A stretch of 56,338 nt of DNA from CAYUZU01 sp964448675 (GTDB lineage: Bacteria > Planctomycetota > Phycisphaerae > UBA1845 > Fen-1342): contig CAYUZU010000030.1 of the NCBI GenBank assembly GCA_964448675.1, forward strand, positions 1-56,338, given 5' to 3'. Under the pieces are notes generated by a model that saw only the letters and a list, made by a program, of their open reading frames with translations, made no database searches and had not been told where the DNA came from. The position numbers and the translations under genes are program-made. Positions 25,103 to 35,234 of the stretch are shown in pieces (the stretch's first letter is position 1; each line of letters starts with the position of its first letter).

Positions 25103-28100
25103 ATGCCTGCATCGTGGAGAAGCTTCGGAATGACTGCCGCGGTCGCACTGGCCGCGCTGTCCGGCAGCCTGGCGCTGGCGCAGAGCGTCACGGGCCAGTG
25201 GGATTTCAATGGCCCCGACGGCTTCGCGGCCACCATCGGCGCCGACGGCTCTACCTGGACGCGCTCAGCAGATCCAAACGAGTTCCCCATCGGCTACCCG
25301 CAGGAGAAGAGCAGCTTCGGCCTCGCCAGCGAGTTCGGCGTGCCCTTCGACAGCGGTGACGGCGGCGTCATCAAGTTCGATACGTTCAACCCGTTTGAGG
25401 GCATCGACGTCTTCCCCGGCATGGACGCCAACGGCGGGGGCAACTACGTCAACCAGTACACCGTCATCATGGACGTGTACTATCCCGCGGATTCCATGGG
25501 CGGCTACGTCGGCTTCTACCAGACCAACAGCTGCAACGAGAACGACAGCGAGTTCTTCATGAGCGGCAGCGGCGGCATCGGCATCTCCAGCGTTTACGAG
25601 GGGCAGGTCACCCCGGATGCCTGGCACCGCATCGTGGCCTCGATCGACCTCGCCAACGAAGCGGAGGCCGATCCGCAGGCCAAGTCGAGCTTCGGTAGCG
25701 CGAGCGGCCTCGGCGCCGCGCTCTTCCCGGACGGTCTGGACGGCGGCGTGATTCAGTTCAGCGACTACAACCCCCTCGAAGCCATCGACGCCTACCACGG
25801 CATCCCCGCCAATGGCGGCGGCGACTACGTGAACAACTACACTGTGGTCTGCGATATCTACATCAACTCGCTCGACGACTGGGGGTCGCTGTTCAACACC
25901 AACGGCTGCAACAGCAACGACGGCGACATCTGGATCGCCCCCGATGGTTTCCTCGGCCATACCACCCGGGACGCCGGCCCGCTCGCTCTCCAGACCTGGT
26001 ACCGGATTGCGATCGTGGTCGACGGCGAGAGCGGCGAGCTCACCAAGTACATCGACGGCGCCCCGGCCGGGACGGTCGAGGCCATCAGCCTCGACGGTCG
26101 CATGTCGCTCTACCCAGCGATCGACGAGACGCCGCTGATGCTCTTCGCCGACAACAGTGGCGAGACGCTCGACGCGACCGTCAGCAGCGTCCAAATCCGC
26201 AGCTACCCGATGACGGCGGGCGAAGTCGCCGCGCTCGGCAACGCGACTTCCACCAATATCCCCGGCGGCACCGGCGTGGTCGGGCAGTGGGACTTCGAGG
26301 ACCCGGCCGACGGGCTGGTCGCGACCACTGGCGAGGATCTCGAGTGGTACAACGGCACCCGCTGCGGTGTCGGCACCAGCGCCCCGCTGATGAGCAAGTA
26401 CATCGACGGCGTGCTCGTGGGCGAGCAGATCCTCGACTCCGGCGCCGATGGCCGCTGGGCGCTCGAGACGGCGGCCAGCGGGCTGCCGGCGATCTTCTTC
26501 ACCGACAATGACGGCGAGACGGCCCCCGGCTACTGCGGCAGCATCCAGATGCGCAACTATGCCATGGACGCGGCCGAGGTGGCGAACCTGGGCGCCGCCA
26601 CAGCCGGCAACATCCCTGGCGGCACGGGCGTTACAGTGCAGCTCGACTTTGACGACCCGAACGACGGTTTGGCCGCGACGGTCGGCGACGACGCCGACTG
26701 GTTCACCGCCGAGCGCTGCCACGTGCCGTTCGAGCCGGGCGATCCGGCGAGCGTTACCGAGTTCGGTCTCGCAAGCGCGCTTGGCGTGCCGCTGCCGGAC
26801 GGCGACGGGGGCGTCATGCACATCATGAACGGCTACGCGCCGAACGAAGGCCTCGCGATGTACCACGGGCTCAACGCGAACGGCGGTGGTGCGGCCGTCA
26901 ACGAGTACACGCTGATCTTCGACGTGTACTTCCCGGTGCTGGATTGGAGCTCGTTCTATCAGATCAGCGCCTGCAACGAGGACGACGGCGACTTCTTCCT
27001 CCGCTATGACGGCGGCATCGGGATCAGCGGCGACTACCAGGGCGCGATCCAGCCCAACACCTGGCACCGCGTCGTGCTCGCCGTCGACATGCACCCCACG
27101 ACCGAAGACCGTTTCCGCAAGTACATCGACGGCACGCTGGTCGGCACGCAGGACGTCGGCGCGCTCGACGGGCGCTGGTCGCTGTTCCCCGCGAGCAGCG
27201 ACGTCCCGGTGCTTCTCTTCGCTGATGAGAACGACGAAAACATCGAAGCGTACGTGAGCTCGGTCCAGATCCGCGACGGCGCGATGACCGACGCCGAGAT
27301 CGCGGCGCTGGGCGGCGTGTCCGCCGGCAACATCCCCGGCCATTCCAGCGTCTCCGGACAGTGGGACTTCGAGAGCTTCGGCCAGCCGCTCGCGGCCACG
27401 ACCGGCCAGGCGCTGCAGTGGTTCACGGGTGAGCTGTGCATCGATTGCCCGCAGGACCTGTCGTCCTCGACGCAGTTCGGTCCGGCCGCGGACTTCGGTG
27501 GTGGGACGATGCCCGATGGCGAGCCCAACGTCATGTACTTCGATGCCACGCAGCCGTGTGCCGGCTACCTGTTCCCGCACGGGGCGGAGCCGAACGGCGG
27601 TGGTGCCAACGTCAACCTGTACACCGTCATCATGGACGTGTACTTCCCGATCTGGGATTACTTCGGCGCGCCGCTCGGCCACAACCCGTCCTGGATCGCG
27701 CTGTACCAGACGTGGCCCATGAACGACGGCGATGCCATGCTTTGGATTCGCACCCAGGACGGTGCCATTGGTGACGACGGCAACTACGCCAGCACGGCCG
27801 GCTGGATCTATGAGGACGAGTGGGTCCGCGTCGTCGCGGCGGTCGACAATACGAATGCGACCGTCACGAAGTACGTGATCTATGCCGACGACAACATTGC
27901 CTGGCCGCCGGGCGAGCCCGTCGAGCAGCCCGGCAACGGCGTGGACGGCAAGCGCTCGCTCCAGACCGACGACGGCCCGTGGGGCGAGGACATCCTGTAC
28001 TTCTTCACCGACGAGAACTACGAGACGCACCGCGGCCTGGTCAGCTCGATTCAGGTGCGCGACTACGTGATGACCGAGGAAGAGGTGATCCGCCTCGGCG

Positions 28101-28309
28101 GTCCGCGGACGACCGGCATCCCGCAGCCGCTGTTCGGCGACCTGGACCTCGACGATGACGTCGACGTGGATGACGCGTTGCGGTTGTTGGGGTGTCTCAG
28201 CGGCCCGGACGTGCCGTACGGCGCGTGCAGCGCCGCGGACATCGACCGTGACAAGGACGCCGATCTGATCGACGTGTACGAGTATCAACTGTTCTACAGC
28301 GGACAGTAG
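25103..28309 (+). CDS. Large secreted protein of five LamG-like units with dockerin-like C-terminus
   Basis: 1068 aa from the ATG at 25103 (AGGAGGG seven bases upstream). A Sec signal peptide (1-25, ending ALAQS) is followed by repeats built around QWDF, NGGGxxVNxYT, DVYxP, a WHRIV-type strand, KYIDGxxVG, SSVQIRxYxMT and GNIPGG, i.e. a concanavalin/LamG_3 fold. Units four and five (about 515-1010) are complete; the first three are mosaics lacking their end, start or middle. The C-terminal 60 residues form a dockerin-type calcium module (GDLDLDDDVDVDDALRLLGC and ADIDRDKDADLIDVYEY). The protein is likely exported and attached to partners; the ligand is unknown. Confidence 0.82.
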   Translation: MPASWRSFGMTAAVALAALSGSLALAQSVTGQWDFNGPDGFAATIGADGSTWTRSADPNEFPIGYPQEKSSFGLASEFGVPFDSGDGGVIKFDTFNPFEGIDVFPGMDANGGGNYVNQYTVIMDVYYPADSMGGYVGFYQTNSCNENDSEFFMSGSGGIGISSVYEGQVTPDAWHRIVASIDLANEAEADPQAKSSFGSASGLGAALFPDGLDGGVIQFSDYNPLEAIDAYHGIPANGGGDYVNNYTVVCDIYINSLDDWGSLFNTNGCNSNDGDIWIAPDGFLGHTTRDAGPLALQTWYRIAIVVDGESGELTKYIDGAPAGTVEAISLDGRMSLYPAIDETPLMLFADNSGETLDATVSSVQIRSYPMTAGEVAALGNATSTNIPGGTGVVGQWDFEDPADGLVATTGEDLEWYNGTRCGVGTSAPLMSKYIDGVLVGEQILDSGADGRWALETAASGLPAIFFTDNDGETAPGYCGSIQMRNYAMDAAEVANLGAATAGNIPGGTGVTVQLDFDDPNDGLAATVGDDADWFTAERCHVPFEPGDPASVTEFGLASALGVPLPDGDGGVMHIMNGYAPNEGLAMYHGLNANGGGAAVNEYTLIFDVYFPVLDWSSFYQISACNEDDGDFFLRYDGGIGISGDYQGAIQPNTWHRVVLAVDMHPTTEDRFRKYIDGTLVGTQDVGALDGRWSLFPASSDVPVLLFADENDENIEAYVSSVQIRDGAMTDAEIAALGGVSAGNIPGHSSVSGQWDFESFGQPLAATTGQALQWFTGELCIDCPQDLSSSTQFGPAADFGGGTMPDGEPNVMYFDATQPCAGYLFPHGAEPNGGGANVNLYTVIMDVYFPIWDYFGAPLGHNPSWIALYQTWPMNDGDAMLWIRTQDGAIGDDGNYASTAGWIYEDEWVRVVAAVDNTNATVTKYVIYADDNIAWPPGEPVEQPGNGVDGKRSLQTDDGPWGEDILYFFTDENYETHRGLVSSIQVRDYVMTEEEVIRLGGPRTTGIPQPLFGDLDLDDDVDVDDALRLLGCLSGPDVPYGACSAADIDRDKDADLIDVYEYQLFYSGQ

Positions 28310-28460
28310 CACGGACGGACGTGTGCAGGGTGCACTGGCCGGCGCGAGTTTCGACGGCGTAGTCAGACTCGCGTCGGCCCGTCCAATCCGCGAAGCAGGC
28401 CGGCCCGTGATCGGGCGGTATCCTGATGCCAGTGAAGACGCAAAGGAGGACAGAGGAAAG

Positions 28461-29239
28461 ATGACCAGCAGAATTCTGACGATGACGATCGTGGGCCTGT
28501 GCAGTGCCGCGGCGCTGGCCGGCCAGTGGACGTGGAACTTTGACGGCAACCTCAACGAGCGTAGCGGCGCCGCTGACCCGCTCACCGGCAATGGCACCTA
28601 CAGCTTCGAGGCGACCACGATCATGGCGATCCCGCGCAGGTGGCCCACGTCGCGGGTGGCAACGGCCCCGGCAGTGACGGCTACTTCACCGTCAACAACC
28701 CCGCCGGCCCCAACGGGGGCGGCAGCTACACCAACATCTACACGCTGATCATGGACATCCAGATCGGCGAGCATGGTACCTACAGCTCGATGTACCAGAC
28801 CAACACCAGCAACAGCAACGACGGCGACTGGTTCATCCGCGACCTCGGCGACGGCGGCGGGCTGGGCATCTCCGGCGTCTACGAGGATGCCGGCAATCCG
28901 CTGCGCTTCACTTATGGTGAATGGCAGCGCATCGCCCTGGTCGTCGATACCTCGAACAACGCCCTTCGCTCATACGTCGATGGCGAACTGCAGAACATCG
29001 TCGAAGGCGAGACGTTCTCGCAGGACGGCCGCTGGACGCTGGAAGACGTCTTCCACATCTTCGTCGACAACGGCGACGAGACGGCCGGCGACCTCTGGGT
29101 CAACAGCTTCCAGCTGCGCGACTACGCGATGAGCGATGGCGAACTGGCGGCACTCGGCGGTGCCACGGCCTACGGCATTCCCGAGCCGGCGACGATCAGT
29201 CTGCTCGCGCTCGGCCTGTCGGCGCTCCGGCGTCGCTAG
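28461..29239 (+). pseudogene. LamG-type PEP-CTERM protein with a single-base frameshift
   Basis: Starts at ATG 28461 (AAAGGAGGACAGAGG upstream) with a signal peptide and GQWTWNFDGNLNERSG, then loses frame near 28625. One extra base there (ATGG-CGAT to ATGGGCGAT) restores a 259-aa protein: ...GTYSFEATTIMGDPAQVAHV then GGNGPGSDGYFTVNNPAGPN, colinear with its paralogue at 29375 (TYFTVTNPAGPNGGG). The downstream half runs through WQRIALVVD, LRSYVDGELQNIV and DLWVNSFQLRDYAM to a C-terminal IPEPATISLLALGLSALRRR, a PEP-CTERM sorting signal. It is either a real loss or an assembly/sequencing error; the clean conservation after the break makes a recent event or an error most likely. Confidence 0.8.
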
Positions 29240-29374
29240 TCCAGTTTTGTCTTCCATGGTTGCGGGCGAGGGTCGGCGCTGTTTGCCGGTCCTCGCCCAC
29301 GCTTAAGGCGGATCGCCGCCAGGCATGTACTCGTCGGTCGTGGCGGGTGGCCGTCGCTATTGGAGTGAACCGTC

Positions 29375-32359
29375 ATGCGAATCGGTATGCTCTTGCTCGC
29401 CTTCGTCAGCGTCAGCGCGGTCGGCGGGCAGTGGACGTGGGACTTCAACGGGGATCTCGACATGCGCGGCGGTGACCTGCCGCTGACCGCCGTGGGCACC
29501 CACAGCTTCGAAGCCGCCACGATCAACGGCGCGACCGCCCAGGTCGTGCGCTTCACCGGTGGCGACGCGGGCGATCCGGACACGTACTTCACGGTGACCA
29601 ATCCGGCAGGGCCGAACGGCGGCGGCGTGAGCACCAACACGTACACGCTCATCATGGACGTGCGCTTCGACGAAGCGTCGTGGGCCGCCCTGTACCAGAC
29701 CAACGCCGACAACAGCAACGACGGTGACTGGTTCATCCGTGCCGACGGCGGCATGGGCATCTCGGGCGACTATACCGATCCGGGCAATCCGCGGCGTTTC
29801 GGCTGGGGCGCGTGGCATCGTATCGCACTGGTGGTCGATCTGAACGCTGACGTGTATCGCTCGTATCTCGACGGTGAACTGCAAAACGCCGTGCAGGCGG
29901 ATTTTGACCCTGACGGGCGGTTTTCGCTCGGCGGCGTGTTCCATCTCTTCGCCGACCAGAACGGCGAGACGCAGGACGTCGGGTGGTGCAATGCCGTGCA
30001 GCTCCGCGATTACGCGATGAGCGCCGCCGACATCGCCGCCCTCGGGCCGGCCACGGCCGCCGGTCCCCCGGGTGACAGCGACCCGCCGGTGACGTCCATA
30101 CGCGTCGGGCCGTTTCTGCAATCGGCCGCACCCAACAGTATCTGGGTCGTGTGGGAAACGTCCTTCGGCGACGAGAGCGTGGTGGAGTATGGCACGAGCA
30201 CGTCGCTGGGGGAGACCGCAACCGGGACAGCTGCGCCGTCGCAGGGCGCGGCCCGCATTCACCAGGTGCAGTTGACGGGGCTGGCGCCGCGGACGCGCTA
30301 CTACTACCGCGTGAAGACCGGGGTCGAAACGAGTGACGTGTTCCATTTCCGCACGCCGCCGCCGGTGAACAGCGAGCAACCGCTGCGCTTCATCGTCTTC
30401 TCCGACACGCAACGCGACGACGGCAACGCGGACAAGTTCCGTGAGCTGGTCAACGACGGCATTCTCGCCTTCGTGACGGAAGAATTCGGGCCGGACGTCG
30501 ACGACGAGATCGCGTTCGTGCTGACGGCGGGCGACCTGGTGAATGCCGGCAGCAACTACTCCGATTGGGTGAACGACTACTTCGGCGAGGCGCGCAACCT
30601 GTTCGAGTACGTCCCGCTGTATCCGGCGCTCGGGAACCACGAGCAGGACGCGCACTGGTACTACGATTACATGCGGCTGCCCGAGAACGGCACAGCCGGT
30701 TTCGAGGAGCACTGGTACTACGTCGATTACGGCAACGTGCGCATCATCTCGCTCGACACGGATGACGGCTATCGCGTGCCGCAGCAGCTCAACTGGCTCG
30801 ACGATGTGCTGGCGGACGCGTGCACCAACGACTGGATCGACTTCGTCTTTGCGGAGTTTCACCATCCCTACAAGTCCGAGTGCTGGCTCCCGGGCGAGCT
30901 GGCGTACAGCGGCGAGATCGTGCGCCGGCTCGAGCAGTTCTCCACCGATTGCGGCAAGCCGTCGGCCCACTTCTACGGCCACACGCACGCGTATTCACGC
31001 GGCCAGAGTCGCGATCACGATCACCTGTGGGTGAACGTCGCCAGCGGCGAGGGCAACATCGACTACTGGGGCGAGTACGCCCAGGCGGATTACCCGGAGT
31101 ATCAGCGATCGTTCGTCGAATGGGGCTTCGTCGTGATCGAGGTGCGGGCCGGCAGCGACCCGCAGTTCCGCCTGCGCCGCGTGAGTCTCGGCAACGAGTT
31201 CGTGCCGCGCGACAACGAGGTCGTCGATGACATCACGATCCGCACCAGCAACGTGCCCCCCGCGGCACCCATGTGTGTTTCACCGGGCGCCGCCGATTCG
31301 CCGGTGAGCCCCGACGAGGTCTTGCTGCAGGCTGACGCGTACAGCGACCCGGATGGCGACACGCACCTCGCCAGCCACTTCCAGGTGGCACTCGGCACGG
31401 GCCGCTTCGACGAGCCGGCCGCCGAAGCGTGGATCCGGTTCGAGAACTGGTACGCACCGCCCGGGGCGAGCGGGCCGGCGAACGGGCACCACAGCGTGAA
31501 TACGGTGACGGACCCGGATCTGACGCGGACAACCGTGACCGGGCTGGCATCAAACCAGGTGTATTCGTGGCGGGTGCGCTATCGCGATGCCGGCCTGCGC
31601 TGGAGCGACTGGTCGGCCCCCCAGATGTTCCAGACCAGCATGTCGTCCCAGGGTGCAAACCGCCTGGCCAACCCCGGCGCCGAAGCCGATACGACGGGCT
31701 GGACCATCATCGATCCGCCGCTGGAAGTGCTGGCGGCGCATGCCTGTGATTCGGGAACGGCGCCGGTGAGCGGGTCACACTTCTTCGCGGTTGGCGGCGT
31801 GTGCGCCGACGAAAGCGCGTATGGCGAAGCCTGTCAGACGGTGGACGTGTCGCTGCACGCATCCGTGATCGACGCGGGCGACGCGATGGCGACATATGGG
31901 GGCTATCTGAAGGACTTCAGTGGCACGGATCGCCCGGACGTCTGGCTGGTGTTCAAGGACGCGGACGGGAGCACCCTGGGCTCGACCGACAAACTGAGCG
32001 CATTGGTATCCACCTGGACGCTGGTCGAGGACACGGTACCAATACCGGCGGGCACCCGCGCGGTCGCCTTTCACCTGTCCGGCACGCGGCTGGGCGGCAC
32101 GGACAACGACTCGTACGCGGACGACCTGATGCTGCGGATTTCGCCACCGGCGCCGGGCGACGTCAATCACGATGGCGCGCTGAACGCGACGGACTTTGTA
32201 CTTTGGTCCGGCTGCCTGGCGGGGCCGGGCGTGTCGCTCACGTGTGATCCGGTGCTGCAGCCACGGTCGGACCTGGATGGCGACGGCGACGCGGACGTGG
32301 CGGATTATGCCGCGTTGCAGCGCGCATTCAACGGCGTGGGTCGCGCCGCGGGCGATTGA
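29375..32359 (+). CDS. Secreted LamG - purple-acid-phosphatase-like metallophosphoesterase with dockerin-like C-terminus
   Basis: 994 aa from ATG 29375 (GGAGTG eight bases upstream). Order: signal peptide (1-18); LamG-like domain (about 19-225), close to the preceding gene's product; a fibronectin-like domain as in purple acid phosphatases (VGPFLQSAAPNSIWVVWET ... RYYYRVKTG); a calcineurin-like catalytic domain with FSDTQ, TAGDLV, GNHEQD, FHHPY and YGHTHAY, the expected metal ligands; a second fibronectin-like region (about 620-750); a jelly-roll region; and a C-terminal dockerin-type pair (PGDVNHDGALNATDF, SDLDGDGDADVADY). It should hydrolyse phosphomono- or diesters outside the cell. Last gene of the cluster started by the pseudopilin gene. 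Confidence 0.87.
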   Translation: MRIGMLLLAFVSVSAVGGQWTWDFNGDLDMRGGDLPLTAVGTHSFEAATINGATAQVVRFTGGDAGDPDTYFTVTNPAGPNGGGVSTNTYTLIMDVRFDEASWAALYQTNADNSNDGDWFIRADGGMGISGDYTDPGNPRRFGWGAWHRIALVVDLNADVYRSYLDGELQNAVQADFDPDGRFSLGGVFHLFADQNGETQDVGWCNAVQLRDYAMSAADIAALGPATAAGPPGDSDPPVTSIRVGPFLQSAAPNSIWVVWETSFGDESVVEYGTSTSLGETATGTAAPSQGAARIHQVQLTGLAPRTRYYYRVKTGVETSDVFHFRTPPPVNSEQPLRFIVFSDTQRDDGNADKFRELVNDGILAFVTEEFGPDVDDEIAFVLTAGDLVNAGSNYSDWVNDYFGEARNLFEYVPLYPALGNHEQDAHWYYDYMRLPENGTAGFEEHWYYVDYGNVRIISLDTDDGYRVPQQLNWLDDVLADACTNDWIDFVFAEFHHPYKSECWLPGELAYSGEIVRRLEQFSTDCGKPSAHFYGHTHAYSRGQSRDHDHLWVNVASGEGNIDYWGEYAQADYPEYQRSFVEWGFVVIEVRAGSDPQFRLRRVSLGNEFVPRDNEVVDDITIRTSNVPPAAPMCVSPGAADSPVSPDEVLLQADAYSDPDGDTHLASHFQVALGTGRFDEPAAEAWIRFENWYAPPGASGPANGHHSVNTVTDPDLTRTTVTGLASNQVYSWRVRYRDAGLRWSDWSAPQMFQTSMSSQGANRLANPGAEADTTGWTIIDPPLEVLAAHACDSGTAPVSGSHFFAVGGVCADESAYGEACQTVDVSLHASVIDAGDAMATYGGYLKDFSGTDRPDVWLVFKDADGSTLGSTDKLSALVSTWTLVEDTVPIPAGTRAVAFHLSGTRLGGTDNDSYADDLMLRISPPAPGDVNHDGALNATDFVLWSGCLAGPGVSLTCDPVLQPRSDLDGDGDADVADYAALQRAFNGVGRAAGD

Positions 32360-32380
32360 AACGCACGGGCCGGGCTGCGG

Positions 32381-32432
32381 AGCCGGGGGCGCCAGCCATC
32401 GGACGGGGGCCGGGGGCTGGCGCCATCCGGCT
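32381..32432. terminator. Hairpin between convergent genes, possible bidirectional terminator
   Basis: AGCCGG and GGCGCCAGCC (32381-32397) pair with GGCTGGCGCC and CCGGCT (32415-32432). There is no T tract, so it may be a transcription barrier or RNA-stabilising hairpin between the phosphoesterase gene and the MscS gene, which converge here. Confidence 0.5.
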
Positions 32433-32459
32433 CTGATCCGCCCGTCACACTGGAGGACG

Positions 32460-35234
32460 CTACCCCCCTGCCGCGTCGTCGTTCGCTTTCAGCTCCGCCA
32501 GCAAGGCCTGCGCCTGCTCCTGGCCGAAGCGCAGCGCTCCCTTGGGCTCGTTCGGCACGGGTGATGCCGCGCCACCCGGCTCCTCCTTGTACAGGTGCAC
32601 GGTCTGCGTCGGGAAGGCGAAGTCCACGCCGAGCCGGTTCGCCAGGCGCACGATGTCGATCAACAGCCGATGGCGCTCGGCCAGCTCGCGACCCCAGTCC
32701 GGCACATCGTGGAAGCAGTACAGCATGATGTCGATCGACGAGGCCGCGAAGCCCTTCACGTACACCTGGTAGTAGTCCTTCCAGGTGTGCTCGTGCTGGC
32801 GCACCAGCTCGCGGATGCCCTCGCAGAACGCTTCGAGCTGCTCCGGCGTGGTCGAGTACGTCACCGAGATAACCGCATAGGTCCGGCGATAGGTGCGCCG
32901 CTGATAATTCTCGATGGTCGCGTTCATGATCTCGGAGTTCGGCACGACGATCTGCGACTTCCAGAACGTACGGATCTTCGAGCTGCGCAGTCCGACGGCT
33001 TCGACGATGCCCTCGGTAGAACCGATCTTGACCCAGTCGCCCACCTGGAACGGCCGGTCGAGCACGACGTTGACCGAGCCGAAGAAGTTCTTGATCGTGT
33101 CCTGGGCCGCGAACGCGACCGCGAAACCGCCCACACCCAAGCCGGCGAGCAGGCGCCAGGAATCCACGTCAAACGCCACGTTCAGCGTGAACACGACCCC
33201 CAGCGCCACCGCCACGACTTTGAGCGTCTTGTCGAGCAGCGGCACGAGGACGTCGTCCAGCCGCGACTGTGTCTGCACCGCCCGGCCGGCAAAATACGTC
33301 GCCCCGACACCGACGAGCCGAAACACCCCCGCCGCCGCAAAGATGACCGCCAGCAGCTCCGACACCCAGATGATCTGCGTGGTGACCAACGAGCCGAGGT
33401 CCAACACCGGGAACACGCCGCGCCAGACGAGCACCATGATCAGGGCCGACGTCGGCCGCATGGCCCGCTTCAGCGCCGACGGCAACAGCATGCCCGACTT
33501 GCTCGCCAGTACGCGGCCGGCGATCCGCGGCAGCAGAACCTGGCACAGGTAGAAGACCAGCACCCCCAGCCCGATCGCCGCCGGCACACCGATCCACTGC
33601 CACACTTTCAGCCCGAGCACATCGCGCTTGAAGCTGTTGGGCATGACGTATTCGGTCATGTACAGCGCCGGCAACGTCCAGAAGGAAAGCCGTTCGCCGC
33701 GCCAATCGGGATGGATCGGCTCGCTCTCGTAGGCTTCGTAGAGCGGCTCGATCGCCTCGACCGAATCGGGGCTGATCAGCCACTTGCGCGCGCCGTCGGC
33801 GATCTCGACCGGGGCGATCTCGATCCGGCCGAGGCGATGCTCGAACAGCGTATAGGGCTTTTCGAGGTCCGGGTTGTCGGGCACCTGCTGGACGGGCTGT
33901 TTCGGTTTGCGTGCCAGCACCAGCCACAACTTGCCTGCCAGCGACTTGGCGACGTCAAAGCTGGCGTCCTCGTCGACGATATCAAGGCAGGCGACCGCGT
34001 CATCGATGCGGTTCTCACGCATCGCGGTCAGGAACGTGCTGAACGTCGCGCGCGGCGACCCGTGCGGCCCCTGCGTCGCGCGCAGCGGCGCGCCGGCCTC
34101 CTTGGCGGCATCGCGCAGGGCTTCGGCCATCGGCGGCACGCGGCGCACCGTATCCGCCGAGAAGCGCCACTGGCCCTCCGCCAGCGCTACGTCGCCCCGC
34201 CGCACGAGCAACACCTCCAGCGGCACCGTGTTGGGGTCGACGCTCTCCTTGTTGTTGATCGCGTACGAGGGCTTCTGCGCGGGGTCAGGCTCGGCCGGCA
34301 GGTTGTCGAGCTCGAGGTGCCCGGCCTTCATCAGCCGATCAAGCACGAGGTCGAGCCCCTCGATGTAGCGCGGCGCGTTCTCGTCCAGGAAGCGCTGCCG
34401 CGCCTCGTCCGTCGCCAGCTCCTGCTCCTCGTAGACCGCGGACATGTCGAGACAGCGCAGCGCTTCGCGATACGCCACCTCGTCCTTGGTTTCTCGAAAA
34501 CGCGAGGCGGCATCGAGAAAGTGCTTGACCAGCCCCTGCGGCGTCTGGAACGCCGGCACGATCTCCAGCGCCGGCTCTTCTGCTTCGATCTTCTCGATCT
34601 CGGCGTCCAGGTTCTCGTACCAGCCGTCGATCTGGCCGACGGTGGCCTGGGAGAACTTCCACACGCGGAGCGGGCTATCCTGGCCGGGGACCGGCTGCTC
34701 GAGGCGCGTCAGGGTCAACACCAGCGGATCCCGTCCGAACGACCACGGATCGGCCGTCGCGGCCTTGTCGGGAAGTATCTCCTCGTCTTCGATGTCGACG
34801 ATACCCTCGTCGATCAGGCGGCGCAGGATCGCGTGCAGCTCGCGCACATAGCGCGGTCCTTCGTCGCGCAGGCGTTCGGCGTCGTCGGCCAGCTTGCCGA
34901 AGTCCAGGCAGCGCATCGGCGCGCTGTAGTACTTGTACGCGTTGACTGCGGCGGGCTCGTCGGTCTCGGTCGGCCGCGTCGCGGCCACCGCCTGGGCCGC
35001 GGCGAACGCATCGGCGGCCTGCTGCGCCGCCGCGAGAAAGTACTCGACGGTCGCGCGCGGCGACCGCAGCTCGTTGACCGCGGGCTGGGTGGTGACCGGC
35101 GGCGCCGGTTGCGTTGCGGCCGAGGTGACCGTCGTCGTGGGTGGACTGGTCGTCGGCTGTTGCGCGCGCGCGGGCAGCGCGAGGCTGACGAGGGCGAGGA
35201 ACGGGACAGCACTTGCGCTCGCACATCTTGGCAT
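32460..35234 (-). CDS. MscS-type mechanosensitive channel with large periplasmic N-terminal region
   Basis: 924 aa from the ATG at 35234 (GAGGG eight bases upstream; a GTG five codons earlier is possible). After a signal peptide ending ALPARAQQ and a Thr/Pro-rich linker, three related ~130-residue units follow (SPRATVEYFLAAA...RCLDF, TPQGLVKHFLDAA...RCLDM, SPRATFSTFLTAM...ACLDI). From about residue 525 come four to five membrane helices, then the MscS pore helix and beta domain: GLGVGGFAVAFAAQDTIKNF, FGSVNVVLDRPFQVGDWVKI, EGIVEAVGLRSSKIRTF and VPNSEIMNATIENY. It opens under membrane tension and releases solutes. The triplicated N-terminal domain is of unknown function. Confidence 0.9.
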   Translation of the reverse strand: MPRCASASAVPFLALVSLALPARAQQPTTSPPTTTVTSAATQPAPPVTTQPAVNELRSPRATVEYFLAAAQQAADAFAAAQAVAATRPTETDEPAAVNAYKYYSAPMRCLDFGKLADDAERLRDEGPRYVRELHAILRRLIDEGIVDIEDEEILPDKAATADPWSFGRDPLVLTLTRLEQPVPGQDSPLRVWKFSQATVGQIDGWYENLDAEIEKIEAEEPALEIVPAFQTPQGLVKHFLDAASRFRETKDEVAYREALRCLDMSAVYEEQELATDEARQRFLDENAPRYIEGLDLVLDRLMKAGHLELDNLPAEPDPAQKPSYAINNKESVDPNTVPLEVLLVRRGDVALAEGQWRFSADTVRRVPPMAEALRDAAKEAGAPLRATQGPHGSPRATFSTFLTAMRENRIDDAVACLDIVDEDASFDVAKSLAGKLWLVLARKPKQPVQQVPDNPDLEKPYTLFEHRLGRIEIAPVEIADGARKWLISPDSVEAIEPLYEAYESEPIHPDWRGERLSFWTLPALYMTEYVMPNSFKRDVLGLKVWQWIGVPAAIGLGVLVFYLCQVLLPRIAGRVLASKSGMLLPSALKRAMRPTSALIMVLVWRGVFPVLDLGSLVTTQIIWVSELLAVIFAAAGVFRLVGVGATYFAGRAVQTQSRLDDVLVPLLDKTLKVVAVALGVVFTLNVAFDVDSWRLLAGLGVGGFAVAFAAQDTIKNFFGSVNVVLDRPFQVGDWVKIGSTEGIVEAVGLRSSKIRTFWKSQIVVPNSEIMNATIENYQRRTYRRTYAVISVTYSTTPEQLEAFCEGIRELVRQHEHTWKDYYQVYVKGFAASSIDIMLYCFHDVPDWGRELAERHRLLIDIVRLANRLGVDFAFPTQTVHLYKEEPGGAASPVPNEPKGALRFGQEQAQALLAELKANDDAAGG

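Noticed and set aside
25265..28597. A minus-strand open frame of about 1,110 codons opposite the LamG gene
   Set aside because: Composition (His, Val, Asp, Arg rich) is that of a GC-rich antisense frame and the + strand has clear signal peptide, repeats and dockerin motifs.
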